Shown here piece by piece: positions 11,901 through 23,760 of a DNA stretch of 64,000 nucleotides. The translations under genes were made by a program, and so were the position numbers. The DNA lies in NCBI RefSeq assembly GCF_947179165.1, contig NC_077245.1:22605740-22669739 (forward strand), read 5' to 3'. Source of the DNA: Solanum dulcamara. Lineage: Eukaryota > Streptophyta > Magnoliopsida > Solanales > Solanaceae. The notes below the pieces were generated by a model. The model saw only the letters and a list, made by a program, of their open reading frames with translations, was not told where the DNA came from and did no database searches. Each line of letters starts with the position of its first letter. Position 1 is the stretch's first letter.

Positions 11901-12297
11901 ATGCTTCCAATCCATGCCTGCCACATGGCAGCGTGGGACCCACCCCAAGTAGGTGTGTCACCCACTTGCTTCAAGTAGGTGCATCACATATGCGTCGTCT
12001 CCTTATTTTCCTTTCGTGGGTTCGTACTCTCATCTCACTTTAAGAACCTATGTAATCCTTGCTACGTAAGCCCGACATGCACTCCAATAGCTTAATTATG
12101 TAAGACGTCCAAGTTTGTATCTTACGCAAGTAGGTTGAGTACCACGACTCCTTATTTGGCCTCCAACTCCTTCCAAAGCCTTCTAGACCTATTTCCAACC
12201 GTCATTACTCATGTAGAACTTCATAGATAACATGGATCACATGGCAATCTTTTAGAAAAAAAATATGCTCTAATTTACAAAGGTGCGGGGTATAATA
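8988..12297 (-). repeat. Solo Ty3/gypsy LTR, 3.3 kb
   Basis: The left end is TGTGACGACCC at 8988. The right end is GCGGGGTATAATA at 12297, a mutated form of the common start TGTTATACCCCGC read on the minus strand. The flanks GTTTT (8983-8987) and GTATT (12298-12302) look like a 5-bp target duplication with one mismatch. No PBS or coding sequence lies on either side, so this is best read as a solo LTR left by LTR-LTR recombination. A 49-bp minisatellite lies at 9756-10231. Small ORFs inside (for example 11,776-12,043) are incidental. Confidence 0.65.
9756..10231. repeat. 49-bp minisatellite with 98-bp dimer order
   Basis: The 476 bp resolve exactly into eight 49-bp units and two shortened 42-bp units. 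Each starts ATCATGCCCGGCCCTTCATG or a variant. The unit tails alternate between a type ending ...CATTTCATCATAT and a type ending ...CATTTCATCGTTT, so the true period is a 98-bp dimer repeated four times. Two more diverged units seem to precede it (about 9631-9755). Confidence 0.95.
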
Positions 12298-13440
12298 GTA
12301 TTTTGAGTGATGTATCCGGAAGATGAAGGGAAAAATTAAAAATAAAGGATTTTGGTAATTTTTTTAAAGGGTTGAGACTTTTAGCAAATATAATAATAAA
12401 AAGTATATAGTTTGGTAATTTTCCCTAATTTATACCTATAATCAAATTTTGAGGAGTAAATTAGGACCTTTATTCCTCGAAGGATTTACATATGTGGAGT
12501 TTACCCATTTTTACGTTAGAGCTCCAACAATGAAAAACAAAAATACAAAATAATTGGCTAATTTTTATAAAATAAAGATAAAATATTAAAATTAAGAAGA
12601 GTAGAAAAAGAGAGACACAGAAAGTCATAGTAGTAGTAATAGAAGATTTCTCTATTACATTATTTTATAATACATAAAGGAGATATTTATAGACTACAAA
12701 CATGGGCACAAAGTTGCCTTACTTGGGCAAAAGAGTATGCTATAGTGTTTGGTGATATGGGCATATGCTATATTATTTGGTCATATGGGCATCCACAATA
12801 AGGCCCCTTGAATTTGGTTGGTTTTTTCTCTCAAGAACCTCATCTATGCTATCTTCATGTTGAACCCTTGAATCATACATAATTTGTACCTTTTATACAT
12901 TCATTACTGGCATTGCATAAAATATTTTATCACGTTTGAAGAGCGCGTGAGAAGGATTTAAAGGGGATGTGGAATCCATTTTGGGATGTAATAGTCTTCC
13001 TTTTTACGTGCTCTTCAAATGTGATAACACGTTAATAAATTCCACATCAGCCCCTTACATCCCAAAATGGATTCAACATCAGCCCCTTTAAATACTTTTC
13101 ACGCGCTCTTCAAACTGATAACACATTTTATGCAATGTCAGCAATGAATATTTAAAAGATACAAATTATGTATGGTTCAGAGGTTCAATAGGAAGACAGA
13201 ATAGTTGAGGTGCCTGAGAGGAAAAACCAACCAAGTTAAAGGGCCAATCTATGTGTTCGGGCATAATTTTACAATACTTCTTTTGGATGTCCATGTAAAA
13301 GAACAAATCTAGAAAAATCAAGTATACAAAGTCATTCGTAATATTTTATTAGTTTCATAACACTTTCTTTGAATGTTCATGTCTTAATAGATAATGTGTT
13401 TCGTTAAAATATTAATAGGAAAAATTCAGTGTAAAATATC
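12298..13440 (-). repeat. Copia-type 3' LTR remnant
   Basis: On the minus strand this follows a copia polypurine tract and 3' untranslated motif (13,441-13,580). It contains a TATA-like TATAAATATCTCC near 12,683-12,695 and a triplet-rich stretch near 12,625-12,645, the usual layout of a Tork-type copia LTR. It is interrupted by the fold-back at 12,802-13,245. The outer edge, somewhere in 12,300-12,540, is not clear. Confidence 0.45.
12802..13245. mobile_element. 444-bp fold-back element
   Basis: The left arm (12,802-12,991) begins GGCCCC and ends CCATTTTGGGATGTAA. The right arm (13,055-13,245) is its reverse complement with scattered mismatches and ends GGGCC. The spacer is 63 bp. Variants of GCTCTTCAAA...GATAACAC occur three times across the arms and spacer. 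There is no coding capacity, and no target duplication was found at the GGCC ends. It could be a long-TIR MITE or an inverted duplication of LTR sequence. Confidence 0.7.
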
Positions 13441-14380
13441 CTAGTGAAGAAAAAAGAGTAAACATATTTTTTTTACGTTTTGATAGTTGCCTCATTAAAA
13501 ACCTTGTCCAGTGAATTCAATGGGATAAAACCTTAGCTAGAAAAAAATAGTGCAATGCGTATTTACTCCCCCTGTTGAAACCATTACTTAATTCTTATAA
13601 AGGATACTTCCTAATCTCATATTTAGCTTTACAAATGTTGCTAATGATTGTGTCTTTGTGACCAGATCACATTCATGAAAATGTTCCATCCTTGAGGTTA
13701 TTCCGACACAATTGTTTTTTGTCTTTGAATGTGTTGAGTCTGTGAGCTCAGTCAATAGATTAACACTCAGTTAGTGATATCATCAGCGCGGATAAACTTC
13801 TTATTTGACTTATTCATAGTAGCAATTAAGTACTGGCGAATACTTTCATTTGCATGATAATAAATTTGAATGTCTTGTAGTACAATGTTCTCACATGAAA
13901 ACAAATAACATTCTCGAGATCAAACTACATATAAATCAAATAATTTTCTACAGTTTCATAACTAATAAATTGACACAATTGATTAGAATAAAAAATTTAT
14001 AAATCAATATTTGATTCACTCTAATATCTACATCGATAAGAGTGATGTTGTATTTTGCATTCACATTAATAAAAGTATTATCTTATGAATAGTAATATTA
14101 CGAAATATAAGTTTACCAATTGCGCTATGATATAGCACTTTTTAATCATTTTATGAGATCAAAATTGATCTTTCGTTATGTTAAGCGATCTCACTATTAT
14201 TAGGCACTCAATAAAATTGCTTTAAAATCTTTTAAATCCTTCAAGTATGTTTATATAAACTTCGTAATCTATATAAATATGAAAGTAATTTCATTATAAT
14301 ATATTTAAATTTTTTGTCTATTGTCAGACCAAAAAATCACTTCATTACATTATAAATGAGAACGCATCTCCATACAATAA
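13441..14380 (-). mobile_element. Decayed copia 3' internal region
   Basis: The minus strand contains the purine tract CAGGGGGAGTAAATA (about 13,563-13,577) followed by a conserved copia 3' block: TTGCACT..., AAGGTTTTATCCCATTG and AAGGTTTTTAATGAGGCA. The rest is too decayed to translate. The stretch was split at 14,380 by the gypsy element and seems to resume after 23,599. Confidence 0.5.
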
Positions 14381-16708
14381 TGTAACGCTCCGAGTCTACA
14401 CCTAGGCGTGATCGGCACCCGAAAGTCATTGCTTGCCCCCAAGCGAATCCTTGGCCTAGCTAACTATTAAACAGAAGACTTAACTTGATAATCATAGTTT
14501 AAAAGCAGTGATCATTTTAAGTACTTAAAAAAAATCTCATAAAATATCTGAAATACTCTGAATATATGTAAAAGAATGTTTAAAACATAATCTCTGAAAT
14601 ACTAAATTAACTCTCTACTCTGCCTATGAAACCTCTAAATAATGTAAATAGGTATCAGGACAGGTCACGGCTATCTCAAAAGAACTTATAATAATGACTA
14701 ACTAAACAAAAGGAGTTCCTCTAAAAGTAAGGAGGTCTCACCAAAAGCTTGAAGAATATGATCACCAATTATGCGCTTGCTGAGGATCTCTAACACCTGT
14801 ATCTGCATCATAAAATGATGCAACATCGAAAGACGTCAGTAGATGGAATGTATGGTATGTAAAATAGTTGAAGGGAAACATAATCACTAGATACTAAACT
14901 GAAATAAATATTGAATAATAGACTGAAAGTAAAGTATGCAAGTGAAATGGAAAACTTTGAAAATTTACAATGAAACAAAATAATGAATGCATCTCAAAAT
15001 AATATAGTATTTTCTCTTCTTGGGAAATTTCTCTAACCGAACCATCACTATAAGCCTCGTGATGATACAATATACTGCTCATGTTGCTAGAGCTGTCCAT
15101 TACCTTTCCTGGAGAAGGGACACAATCTCAACTCATGGATCCATATAAAGTCTGTATCAGAGACTCAAATGAGGAGTCACCCAAACCAATAGTACGATCC
15201 TATCCTACGCTGGCTACGTAGTTTATAAGGTTTGAGTTATCTAAATTCTTAGCTAAATTGGTACTTAATATTACTCCCAAAATCATGCAGTAATGCTCAT
15301 ATAATAAGGTGAGTAAGATAATCAAAATACATCTCATTTTGTCTCATTGAACTTTACTTTGATTAGCTCAAACTCTTCTCAACTCTTTATGCTCTCTCTT
15401 TAAAAATTAATATGCATTTAGGACTACTCGTGTCCCTTCAAACTCTTTCTCAAAATATCATTTATGAATAATACTCTTAGCTCTAATTTAAAATTGGTAA
15501 ATATCATGCATAAAATCAGCAATGTAAAGCTTCATAAACTCAAGTAATGTATATTGCACTTGGGACATTCAGGTTTCCTCAAAACTCTTCTTTTGATCAA
15601 GACATGAAAATATATCATTCTTCAACTCAAAACAATGAATATTAAGAAGAAATATAACACTCAACTAGGATTCATGTGGACATAAGCATGAACAACAAAT
15701 TCAAGAATTCGAATTATGGGAATAATCATAATCTAAAATAAATAAACGTAGAATACAACAAAAGAAATCATGACTCATTTTAAAAATCAATACAATAGGA
15801 TTAAATCTCAAGCTTGAACTCATAATGACTGAATTGAGATATAGGGCACGAGGATGAACTCAGTCCAATGGTATGATTAGCCTTACATACCTGGAAGAAT
15901 AATGTTCTTGGCAAAACCCAAAGAACTCAATGAATAAGCTTGAACCCTAACTTTTTCTCCTCTCCAATCCTTGCTCTAAGTCTTTGAAGTGATTATAAGA
16001 GAAAGAGGGTCATAGGGTACTGATAAGAGATAAAATTTAGTCCCAAAACGATAGAATTTTGACTAGGAAAGGGTTAAAAAAATTACATTACCCCTCATTA
16101 AACTGATAGGGGCCATCTACAGGTACCTCTTACAGTCCTAGAAATCTCTATGGGTCGTAGGAGCCCTCTTGTTGAATCTCACTTGAGCTATTAGAAGCTA
16201 CTAGTTCTCAGAGTTTGGGTCTATGAGTCCCTCATATAGGTTGTAGACCCAATTACGAGTTATATAAGTTGTTCGTGGAAGGGTACTGTGGTCTTTGGGG
16301 TTTGGTGTCTACTGGTCGTAGACCCTATTAGTAGAAGTGTTTTGAGATAGGGTTCTTCAGGACTTAATCTACCAGACCTTCAACGGTCCGTAGAACTCTC
16401 TACGGATTGTAGGGTCCCTTGGTCATGTAGACTTGGAGGTTTCTAACTTTATGAGTCTATGAATCTCTTCTACAGATACCACTTATGGTCCGTAGGAACT
16501 CCTACGGGCAGTAGAAGATATCCATAGAAAGATGAATGAGGAATTTAAATATTTCTAAATCTGGGAGTGGTCTACGAACCTCACCTTTGACTCATAGACT
16601 CTTCTACGGTCTATAGATGCTTGGTCATGGATCACAGATTTGAAGAATTTCTAACTTTTTCTATTGGATATTAGACTGATCTAATTTAGAATATTTTAGG
16701 GTGTTATA
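14381..16708 (-). repeat. 3' LTR of the 9.2-kb gypsy element
   Basis: The LTR is 2,328 bp and ends GTGTTATA at 16,708, matching ...GTGTTACA at the far end of the other LTR. The neighbouring polypurine tract lies at 16,709-16,722 (minus AAGGAGGAAATA). Between 16,100 and 16,640 CTACGG/CCGTAG motifs recur. Confidence 0.88.
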
Positions 16709-19700
16709 ATATTTCCTCCTTAGGATTATTCATCCTCAAATGATGATCAAGCTAAGAATTTACACAACGCACTAGTGCAATTCAAGAATTGAAATACTCA
16801 AACACTCAAAAAGACACTAAATCAGAGATGGAAAAATGAGTATTACCTTCAACATCAACACTAGCAAGAACGAATAGATGAGGGTATTTATCTTTCATAT
16901 CTCCTTAGGCTTCCTATGTAACCTCTTTAACAAACTAATTTCTTCATAAAATTTTAATTGGAACGACCTCTTTGGTCCTCAACTTGCGAACCTGATGATC
17001 AAGAATATGAATACTTGAGTGAACATTGTTGTTGTTTGTGAATTCTATAAGAGGCAAATGATCATCCTAATTACCTTTAAAGTGAACAACATAAGCTCTC
17101 AACATGTATTCAAGAGTTTGAATCATACGCTCTGCTTGACCATCTGTTTGAGGATGGAAAGCAGTACTAAAATTTAACTTTGAGCCTAGATCTTTCTGAA
17201 ATGACTTTCAAAACTGGGCAGTAAAATGAGCTCCTCTATCTGAAATAATAGACAAAGAAACTCCATAAAATCGGACTGTCTCATGAATTTACAATCGGGT
17301 GTAATCCTCAGCGAACCTATAGTTATAACCAACAAAAAATGGGCTTGTTTAGTCATCCGATCTACATTCATCAAAATTGAACCATGTTATTTGTGAGATT
17401 GCGGTAATTCTATAATAAAATTCATATTGATCATCTCCCATTTCTCTTTTGGCAACTCTATATTCTGAGCCACATCATAAGGCCTTTGATTTTGAACTTT
17501 GGCTTATTGACAATTCAGGTACTTGGAAATGAAGTTTGCAATGTACCTCTTCATGCCACTCCATCAATTGATTTTCCTCAAGTCGTGGTGCATCTTTGTG
17601 AAACTTGGATGAATCAAATATCTGGAGCTATGGGCCTCTTCCATGATTATGTCTCGGAGGCCATCAACATTTGAAACACACAGTCTACTTTCATATCTCA
17701 ACACACTATCTCTCCCTTATGCAAAAGCCATTACTTTCTACTTATGAACATCTTCCTTTAACTAAAGTAAGATGGGGTCTTGGTCTTTATTTTCCTTCAC
17801 TTCTACCACTAGTGATGATTCAACCCCATTCTTAACAATGACACCACCATCATTTGAATCCATAAGGCGAACTCCCAAACATGCAAGTCTATGTACTTCC
17901 TTAGCTAACTCCTTCTTTTCTTCCTCCACATGAGAAATACTTTACATGGATACGCTAGCAAGAGCAGCAACAACAACATTATCTTTACCTGGATGGAAGA
18001 GAATGATCATGTCATAGTCCTTGAGCAACTCAAGTCATCTCTTTTGCCTCAAGTTTAGCTTAGATGTATTGAATACTCTTGTGGTCAGTGCACACATCTA
18101 CATGCACACCATAGATATAGTGATGTCATATCTTGAGAGAAAATACCAATGTTGCTAACTCGAGATCATAAGTCGAATAATTCCTTTTATGGATTTTAAG
18201 TTGTTTGGAGGCATAGAATATAAATTTACCTTTCTGCATCAACACACAGCAAAATCATCTGTTTTTTGGGTAGGAAAAATACTGGAGTAGTAGTCAATCG
18301 GGTTTTCAACTCTTGAAAAACGTTTCTCATAAGCTTCAGACCATTGGACTTAATCTTCTTCTAGGTCAACTTTGTGAATGGAGATAATATGGATGAGAAT
18401 ATCTCTAAAAACCTTCTATAGTAATTGATCAAATCCAAGAAAATCCTTATATTAGTTGGGGATATGGGTCTGGGCCAATTTTTTACTGCCTCAATCTTCT
18501 ACGAATCAATCCGGATACCTTCACTAGAAATAATGTGGCCTAGTAATGCCACAGATGCAAGCCAAAACTCACACTTAGAAAATTTAGCATATAACTCCCT
18601 ATCTTTTAGAGTCTAGAGAAAAGTTGAGAGATGGTTGGGACGCCCCACCTTATTTTTAAAATAGATCAGAATATCATCGACGAACAAGATAACAAACATG
18701 TTTAGGTACTGCTTAAACATTTTGTTCATGAGTTCCATGAATGTTGAAGCAGCGTTAGTTAAACCAAAAGACATAAGAAGAAACTCATAATGTCCATAAC
18801 TGGTTGTGAATATGGTCTTCGGGATGTCACTTTCTCTCAATTTCAACTGATAATTGCCTAATTTGAGGTCTATCTTAGAGAAACAAGTGGCACCCTAAAG
18901 TTGGTCGAACAGGTCATTGATTCTGGGAATAGGGTACTTATTTTTTTTGGTGACCTTGTTCAATAAAGGTAGTCAATGCATATTTTAAGGGAACCATTTT
19001 TATTTTGCACAAATAGAATAAGAGCGCCCCAAAGTAAGACACTTGGCCTGATAAAACCTTTATCGAGAAGATCTTTCATTTGCTCTTTTTCTTTAACTCA
19101 GTTGGAGCCATTATGTAAGACATAATAGAGATAGGCTAAGTATCAGGACAGACATCTATTATGAAGTCTATCCCCTTATTGGGAGGCACTCTAGGTAGAT
19201 CCTCGGGAAAGATTTTTGAAAACTCATTCATGACTGAAATGACAGAAGGGATGGTGTCTCGAAATTATTATCTTTAACTCGAACATGTGGTAGATACGCT
19301 CCTTGGAAACTAAATTTTTGGACTTAAGGTATGAAATAAAATGACCCTTAGATACAAGTGGACTACCCTCCTACTCTATGACTGAATCATCTGGAAGTTG
19401 GAATTTGACAACTCGAGTTCTACAATCGACTGAGACATAACAAGCATAAAGCAAGTCTATACCTAGAATGACATCAAAATCTACCATATCCAACTTAACT
19501 AAGTCTGTTGTGGTATCTTTGTGATAGATGGTAATTGTACAATCTCTATAGACTCTTTTTGCTAAAGTACACTCACCAATAGGAGTAGAAATATTTAAAG
19601 ACTCTAGAAGGCATTTTGGATAGATCCCAAACTTCACGGCTATATAAGGAGTCATAAAGGACAGATTTGCACCCTAATAAAGTTAAGAAATAAACATCAA

Positions 19701-21240
19701 GAGAAAAAACTTTAAGCATACCAGTGATGACATTTGGAGATTTCTCCTGATCTTAGCGACTGGCCATGACGTACAGACAGTTTGAGCCTCTGCATGTCAT
19801 TGAAGTAGTTCCATTTTGGGAAACTCTATCAGATGGTACTGTTGTTGAAGACTGGGCCTTTTGCCCCTATTACCTTGTATTTTCGACGGGCAGTCTCTTA
19901 TATACTAACCCATCTAACCAAACCTTGTAGCAGTCACTAGTGTCATCATGACACTCTCCCAAATAGAGTCTACCATAATTACAACAATGTGACTTCTGCG
20001 AAGAACCTTGGGCCACACTTTCTTTAGATTCAGAATTCTGAGCTCTGAAATTTTGGTTACTCTGTGACCTCTGATCATTCTTATTGTTCAATGTTGGTGC
20101 TTTTGCTAATTATGGTGCACAGCTAAAAGGCTTTTTCTAAAAGAAATACCAGTTTCCATTACCATTCTTCTGATGACTGGACTCATGTCCTACAGACTTT
20201 GTCTTCTTATTATGTTGGTCCTTTCTATTCCTCTTCTTATCCTCCTCGACCAGTTGTGCATAGACCATGAGTATGAAGATGTCCATGACTAAACTTAGCA
20301 ACATGTCCTTGCACTTTTTCTTCACATGCTTGCCCAATCCAAAGACGAACTCTCATCTTTGATCTCACATCAGTAACCATATCTGGAGCATACCTAGACA
20401 ACTAGATGAACTTAAGGATATATTCTTTCACTGCCAATCTCTTTTGTTTCAGATTCACAAACTCTTCCACCTTTACCTCAATCAACTTTTGGGGAAAGAA
20501 GTCGTGTAGAAATACACTTTCAAACTCATTCAAATAGCAGGATCTACATCCTCACCATGACTCTCCTCCTACTGGTTGTACCAAATATTAGCCACATCTT
20601 TGAGCTGATAAGAAACAAGCTCAAATCCCTCGACCTTAGTAGTATGCATGGCCTATAGATATTTCCACATCTCATCAATAAAATTTTGGATATTCTCTTT
20701 AATCTTGAACCCAGTAAAGACTGGTGGGTTCATCCATAAGAAATCTCTAATCCTCGTAGCAGCTGAAGAATCTTAGAAACTAGAGTTATTGACTAGAGTA
20801 CCCCAATGACCTAACTGAGCAGTTATGAACTGAGTGAGCATACTAATCGCTACTCTGAACTAGGCCTTAGAAGTGAGGGAAGGTTGTGAGCATTTGTATG
20901 TGGAACCTCATGAGCTCGAGCATCAATAGCTTGGTATGACACATGAGCTCCATTCAGAGTCTATATTCTCGATGGTAGAGGCATAATAGTCGATAGAATC
21001 TCAATGTTGGCAACATTCCTCTGACTAATGGTGTGCTTTAGAGGTATGAACTAAAAATGTGTAAACGCATGAGTTAGAAGAAACTTTTATAGAGCTAAAC
21101 TCTATTGCATAAATTTAGAGTATGAAATAAGTAAAACAATACCTAATTTCCTGTAGCCTCTCCATTATAGATATGGTGCGCTTTACATTGATAAGAGGTA
21201 TTCTACTAGATACGGCTTCAAAGACAACCTAGGACTATTG
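16709..21240 (-). pseudogene. gypsy gag-pol, multiply broken
   Basis: Reading on the minus strand: gag about 21,060-19,850 with a Ser/Gln-rich stretch and a damaged zinc knuckle (CCNYGRLYLGECH...C); protease about 19,655-19,371 with the flap-region motif FDVILGIDLLYA; RT about 19,100-18,613 with an intact VDDILIYF catalytic motif and the preceding FGLTNAASTFM block; RNase H about 18,450-17,750; integrase 17,750-17,050, with the zinc domain HHDLRKIN...WWSGMK whose CPNC pair is now YLNC, VDRMTKQAHFL at 17,374, and a DRG...HPQTDGQAERM core near 17,090-17,260. Stops and frameshifts separate all of these, so no polyprotein can be made. I see no chromodomain before the polypurine tract. Confidence 0.88.
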
Positions 21241-21248
21241 AGTTTTTT

Positions 21249-21260
21249 GCTCTGATACCA
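21249..21260 (-). promoter_or_regulatory. Primer binding site, initiator tRNA-Met
   Basis: GCTCTGATACCA on the plus strand is an exact tRNA-iMet PBS on the minus strand, four bases from the LTR edge at 21,265. Confidence 0.92.
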
Positions 21261-21264
21261 ACTT

Positions 21265-23599
21265 TGTCAAGCTCCGAGTCTACACCCTAAGCGTGACCAA
21301 TACTTAAAAACCATTATTGGCCCCAAGCGAATCCTTGACCTGACTGACTACTAAATGGAAGACTTAACTTGATAATCACAGTTTAAAAATAATGGTCACA
21401 TTAAGTACTTACAAGAAATCTCTTAAAATATCTGAAATAATCTAAATATATCTAAAAGAATATTTTAAAACATAGTCTCTGAAATACTAAATTAACTCTC
21501 TGCTCTTTCTATGAAGCCTCTCAATATTGTAGATAGATACTGGAATAGGCCTACGGCTACCCCAAAAGAACTTATAATAATGACTAATTGAACAAAAGAA
21601 GATCTTCCAAAAGCAAGGAGGTCTCACCAATAACTGGAGGAATATGATCTTCAACAAAGCTTGTTGAGGATCTCTAACATCTGTATCTACATCATAAAAT
21701 GATGCAGCATTGAAAGACATCAGTATATGAAATATACGGTATGTAAAATAGCTGAAAAGAAAATATACTTATTGGATACTAAATTACAATGAATATTGAA
21801 AATAACTGACCGAAAGTAAAGCATGCAATTGTGATGGAAGACTTCAAAGCTTTACAATGAAACAAAACAATGAATGCATCTCAAAATAATATAGTATTTT
21901 TTCTTCTTGGAGAGTTTCTCGAATCACCAACTATCACTATGAGAATCGTGATGATAAAATATACTTCTCACATTGCCAGATCCATCTATTACCTTTGTAG
22001 GATAAGGGACACAATCTCAAATCATGGATCCGTATAAAGTCTGTATCGGAGACTGAAGTGAGGAGTCTCCCGAATCAATAATATGATTCTATCCTACGCT
22101 GGCTACATAGTTTATGCAATTATAGTTATCTATACTCTTACCCAAATTTGTGATCAATACGACTCCTAAAATCATGCAGTAATGCTCATATAATAAGGTA
22201 AGTAAGATACTCAAAATATATCTCATTTAGTCTCATGGAACTTTACTTTGATTAGCTCAAACTCTACTCAAATCTTTATGTTCTTTCTTTAAAAATTAAT
22301 ATGCATTTGGGACTACTCGTGTCCCCTCAAACTCTTTCTCAAAATATCATTTATGCAAAATAATCTTAACTTATTTAAAATTGGTAAAAATCATGCATAA
22401 AATCAGTAATGTAAAGCTTCATAAACTCAAGCAATGTGTACTACACTTGGGACATTCATGTTTCTTCAAGACATGAAAATACATCATTTTTCAACTCAAA
22501 ATAATGAATAGTAAGAAGCAATGTAAACACTCAACTAGGGTTTATATGGATGTAAGCATGAACAACGAATTCAATAATTTGAATTATAGGAATAATCACA
22601 ATCTTAAATAAATATATGCAGAACTCAACGAAAGAAATCGTGACTCATTCGAAAATTCAATACAATAGGATTAATCTCAAGCTTGAACTCATTATATCTG
22701 GATTGAGATGTAGGGTGAGAGGACAAACTCAGTCCAACGTTATAATTAGCCTTATATACCTGAAAGAACAATGTTCTTGGCAAAACTCGAAGAACTCAAT
22801 GAATATACTTGAACCTTAGCCTTTTCTCCTCTCCAATCATTGCTCTCAGTCTTTGAAGTGATTATGAGGGAAAAAGGGTCGTAGGGTACTGATAAAAGAT
22901 AATTTAGTCCTAAAATATCAGGATTTTTCTTGGGAAAAGGTAGAGAAAAGACAAAATTACCCCTTAATAAAATTGACATGGACCGTCTACGGGTACCTCA
23001 TATGGTCCGTAGAAATTTCTACGGGGCGTAGGATCCCTCTCATAGAATTTCACTTGAACTACTGGAAGCTACTGGTTCTCAGAGGTTGGGTCTAAGGGTC
23101 CCTTTTACAGGTCGCAGACCCAACTACAAGTCGTACAAGTTATTTGTGGAAGGGTACTGGGTCTTTAGGGTTTGGGATCTACGGGTCATAAACCCTGCTA
23201 TGGGTCATAGACCCTATTCGTAAAATTGTTCTGAGGTAGGGGTATTTGGGAGTTGACCTACGGGACCTTCTATGGTTTGTAGAACTCTTTACAAATCATT
23301 AGGTCCCTTCATCATGTACACTTGGAGGTTTCTAGCTTTCTGAGTCTCTGAATCTCTTCTACGGGCATCACCTATGGTCCGTAGGAACTCCTATGGGCCA
23401 TAGAAGACATCCGTAGAAAGATGAATAAGGATCTTAAATATTTCTAAGAAGTTTGGTAGTGGTCTGTGAACCTCACCTATGACTTGTAGACTCTTCAACA
23501 GTTTGTAGGTGCATAGTTGTGGATCACAAATGTGAAGAATTCTAACTTTTTTTATGGGCTATTGGATCGATCTAAGTTAGAATATTTTGGGGTGTTACA
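21265..23599 (-). repeat. 5' LTR of the 9.2-kb gypsy element
   Basis: The LTR is 2,335 bp, TGTCAAGCTCC to ...GTGTTACA, collinear with 14,381-16,708. Its U3 side (22,980-23,560) carries many copies of CTACGG, CCGTAGA and CTACGGGTC, as in the partner LTR. Confidence 0.9.
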
Positions 23600-23604
23600 A
23601 ATAA

Positions 23605-23760
23605 TGTCAGAACTTTGGAGAAATCCTTTATGCCTCAAACCATACAATAATGTCAAGACTTTTGAGAAATCCTTTATGCTTTAAGACGCAATTCGTACTT
23701 TACATCTTACAATTTTACTTTATGCATAATAACTCATTTTTACTCCACTGCATTATACCT
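23605..23760. mobile_element. Copia remnant, continued
   Basis: This short stretch lies between the gypsy insertion and the next LTR. It contains a repeated block: CATACAATAATGTCA..., with GAGAAATCCTTTATGC present twice, near 23,619 and 23,665. It presumably continues 13,441-14,380. Confidence 0.35.

Larger units (their letters stand above)
14381..23599 (-). mobile_element. Complete but dead Ty3/gypsy element, 9.2 kb
   Basis: The element is bounded by TGTAACGCTCC at 14,381 and ...GGGGTGTTACA at 23,599, with the 5-bp target duplication AATAA on both sides (14,376-14,380 and 23,600-23,604). Its two LTRs are about 2.33 kb, and the PBS, polypurine tract, gag, protease, RT, RNase H and integrase regions are in the expected order on the minus strand. 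The LTRs differ at many positions (roughly 80-85 percent identical over the first 300 bp by eye), so the insertion is old. It lies inside the copia remnant. Confidence 0.92.

Noticed and set aside
11776..12043. Overlapping ORFs on both strands, with Cys/His-rich translations
   Set aside because: They lie inside a solo LTR, are mirror images of each other and match no zinc-finger spacing.
19371..19655. 94-codon protease-like ORF as a domesticated aspartic protease gene
   Set aside because: It is in the expected place of a gypsy pol with LTRs and target duplications, with broken neighbours; there is no sign of independent selection.
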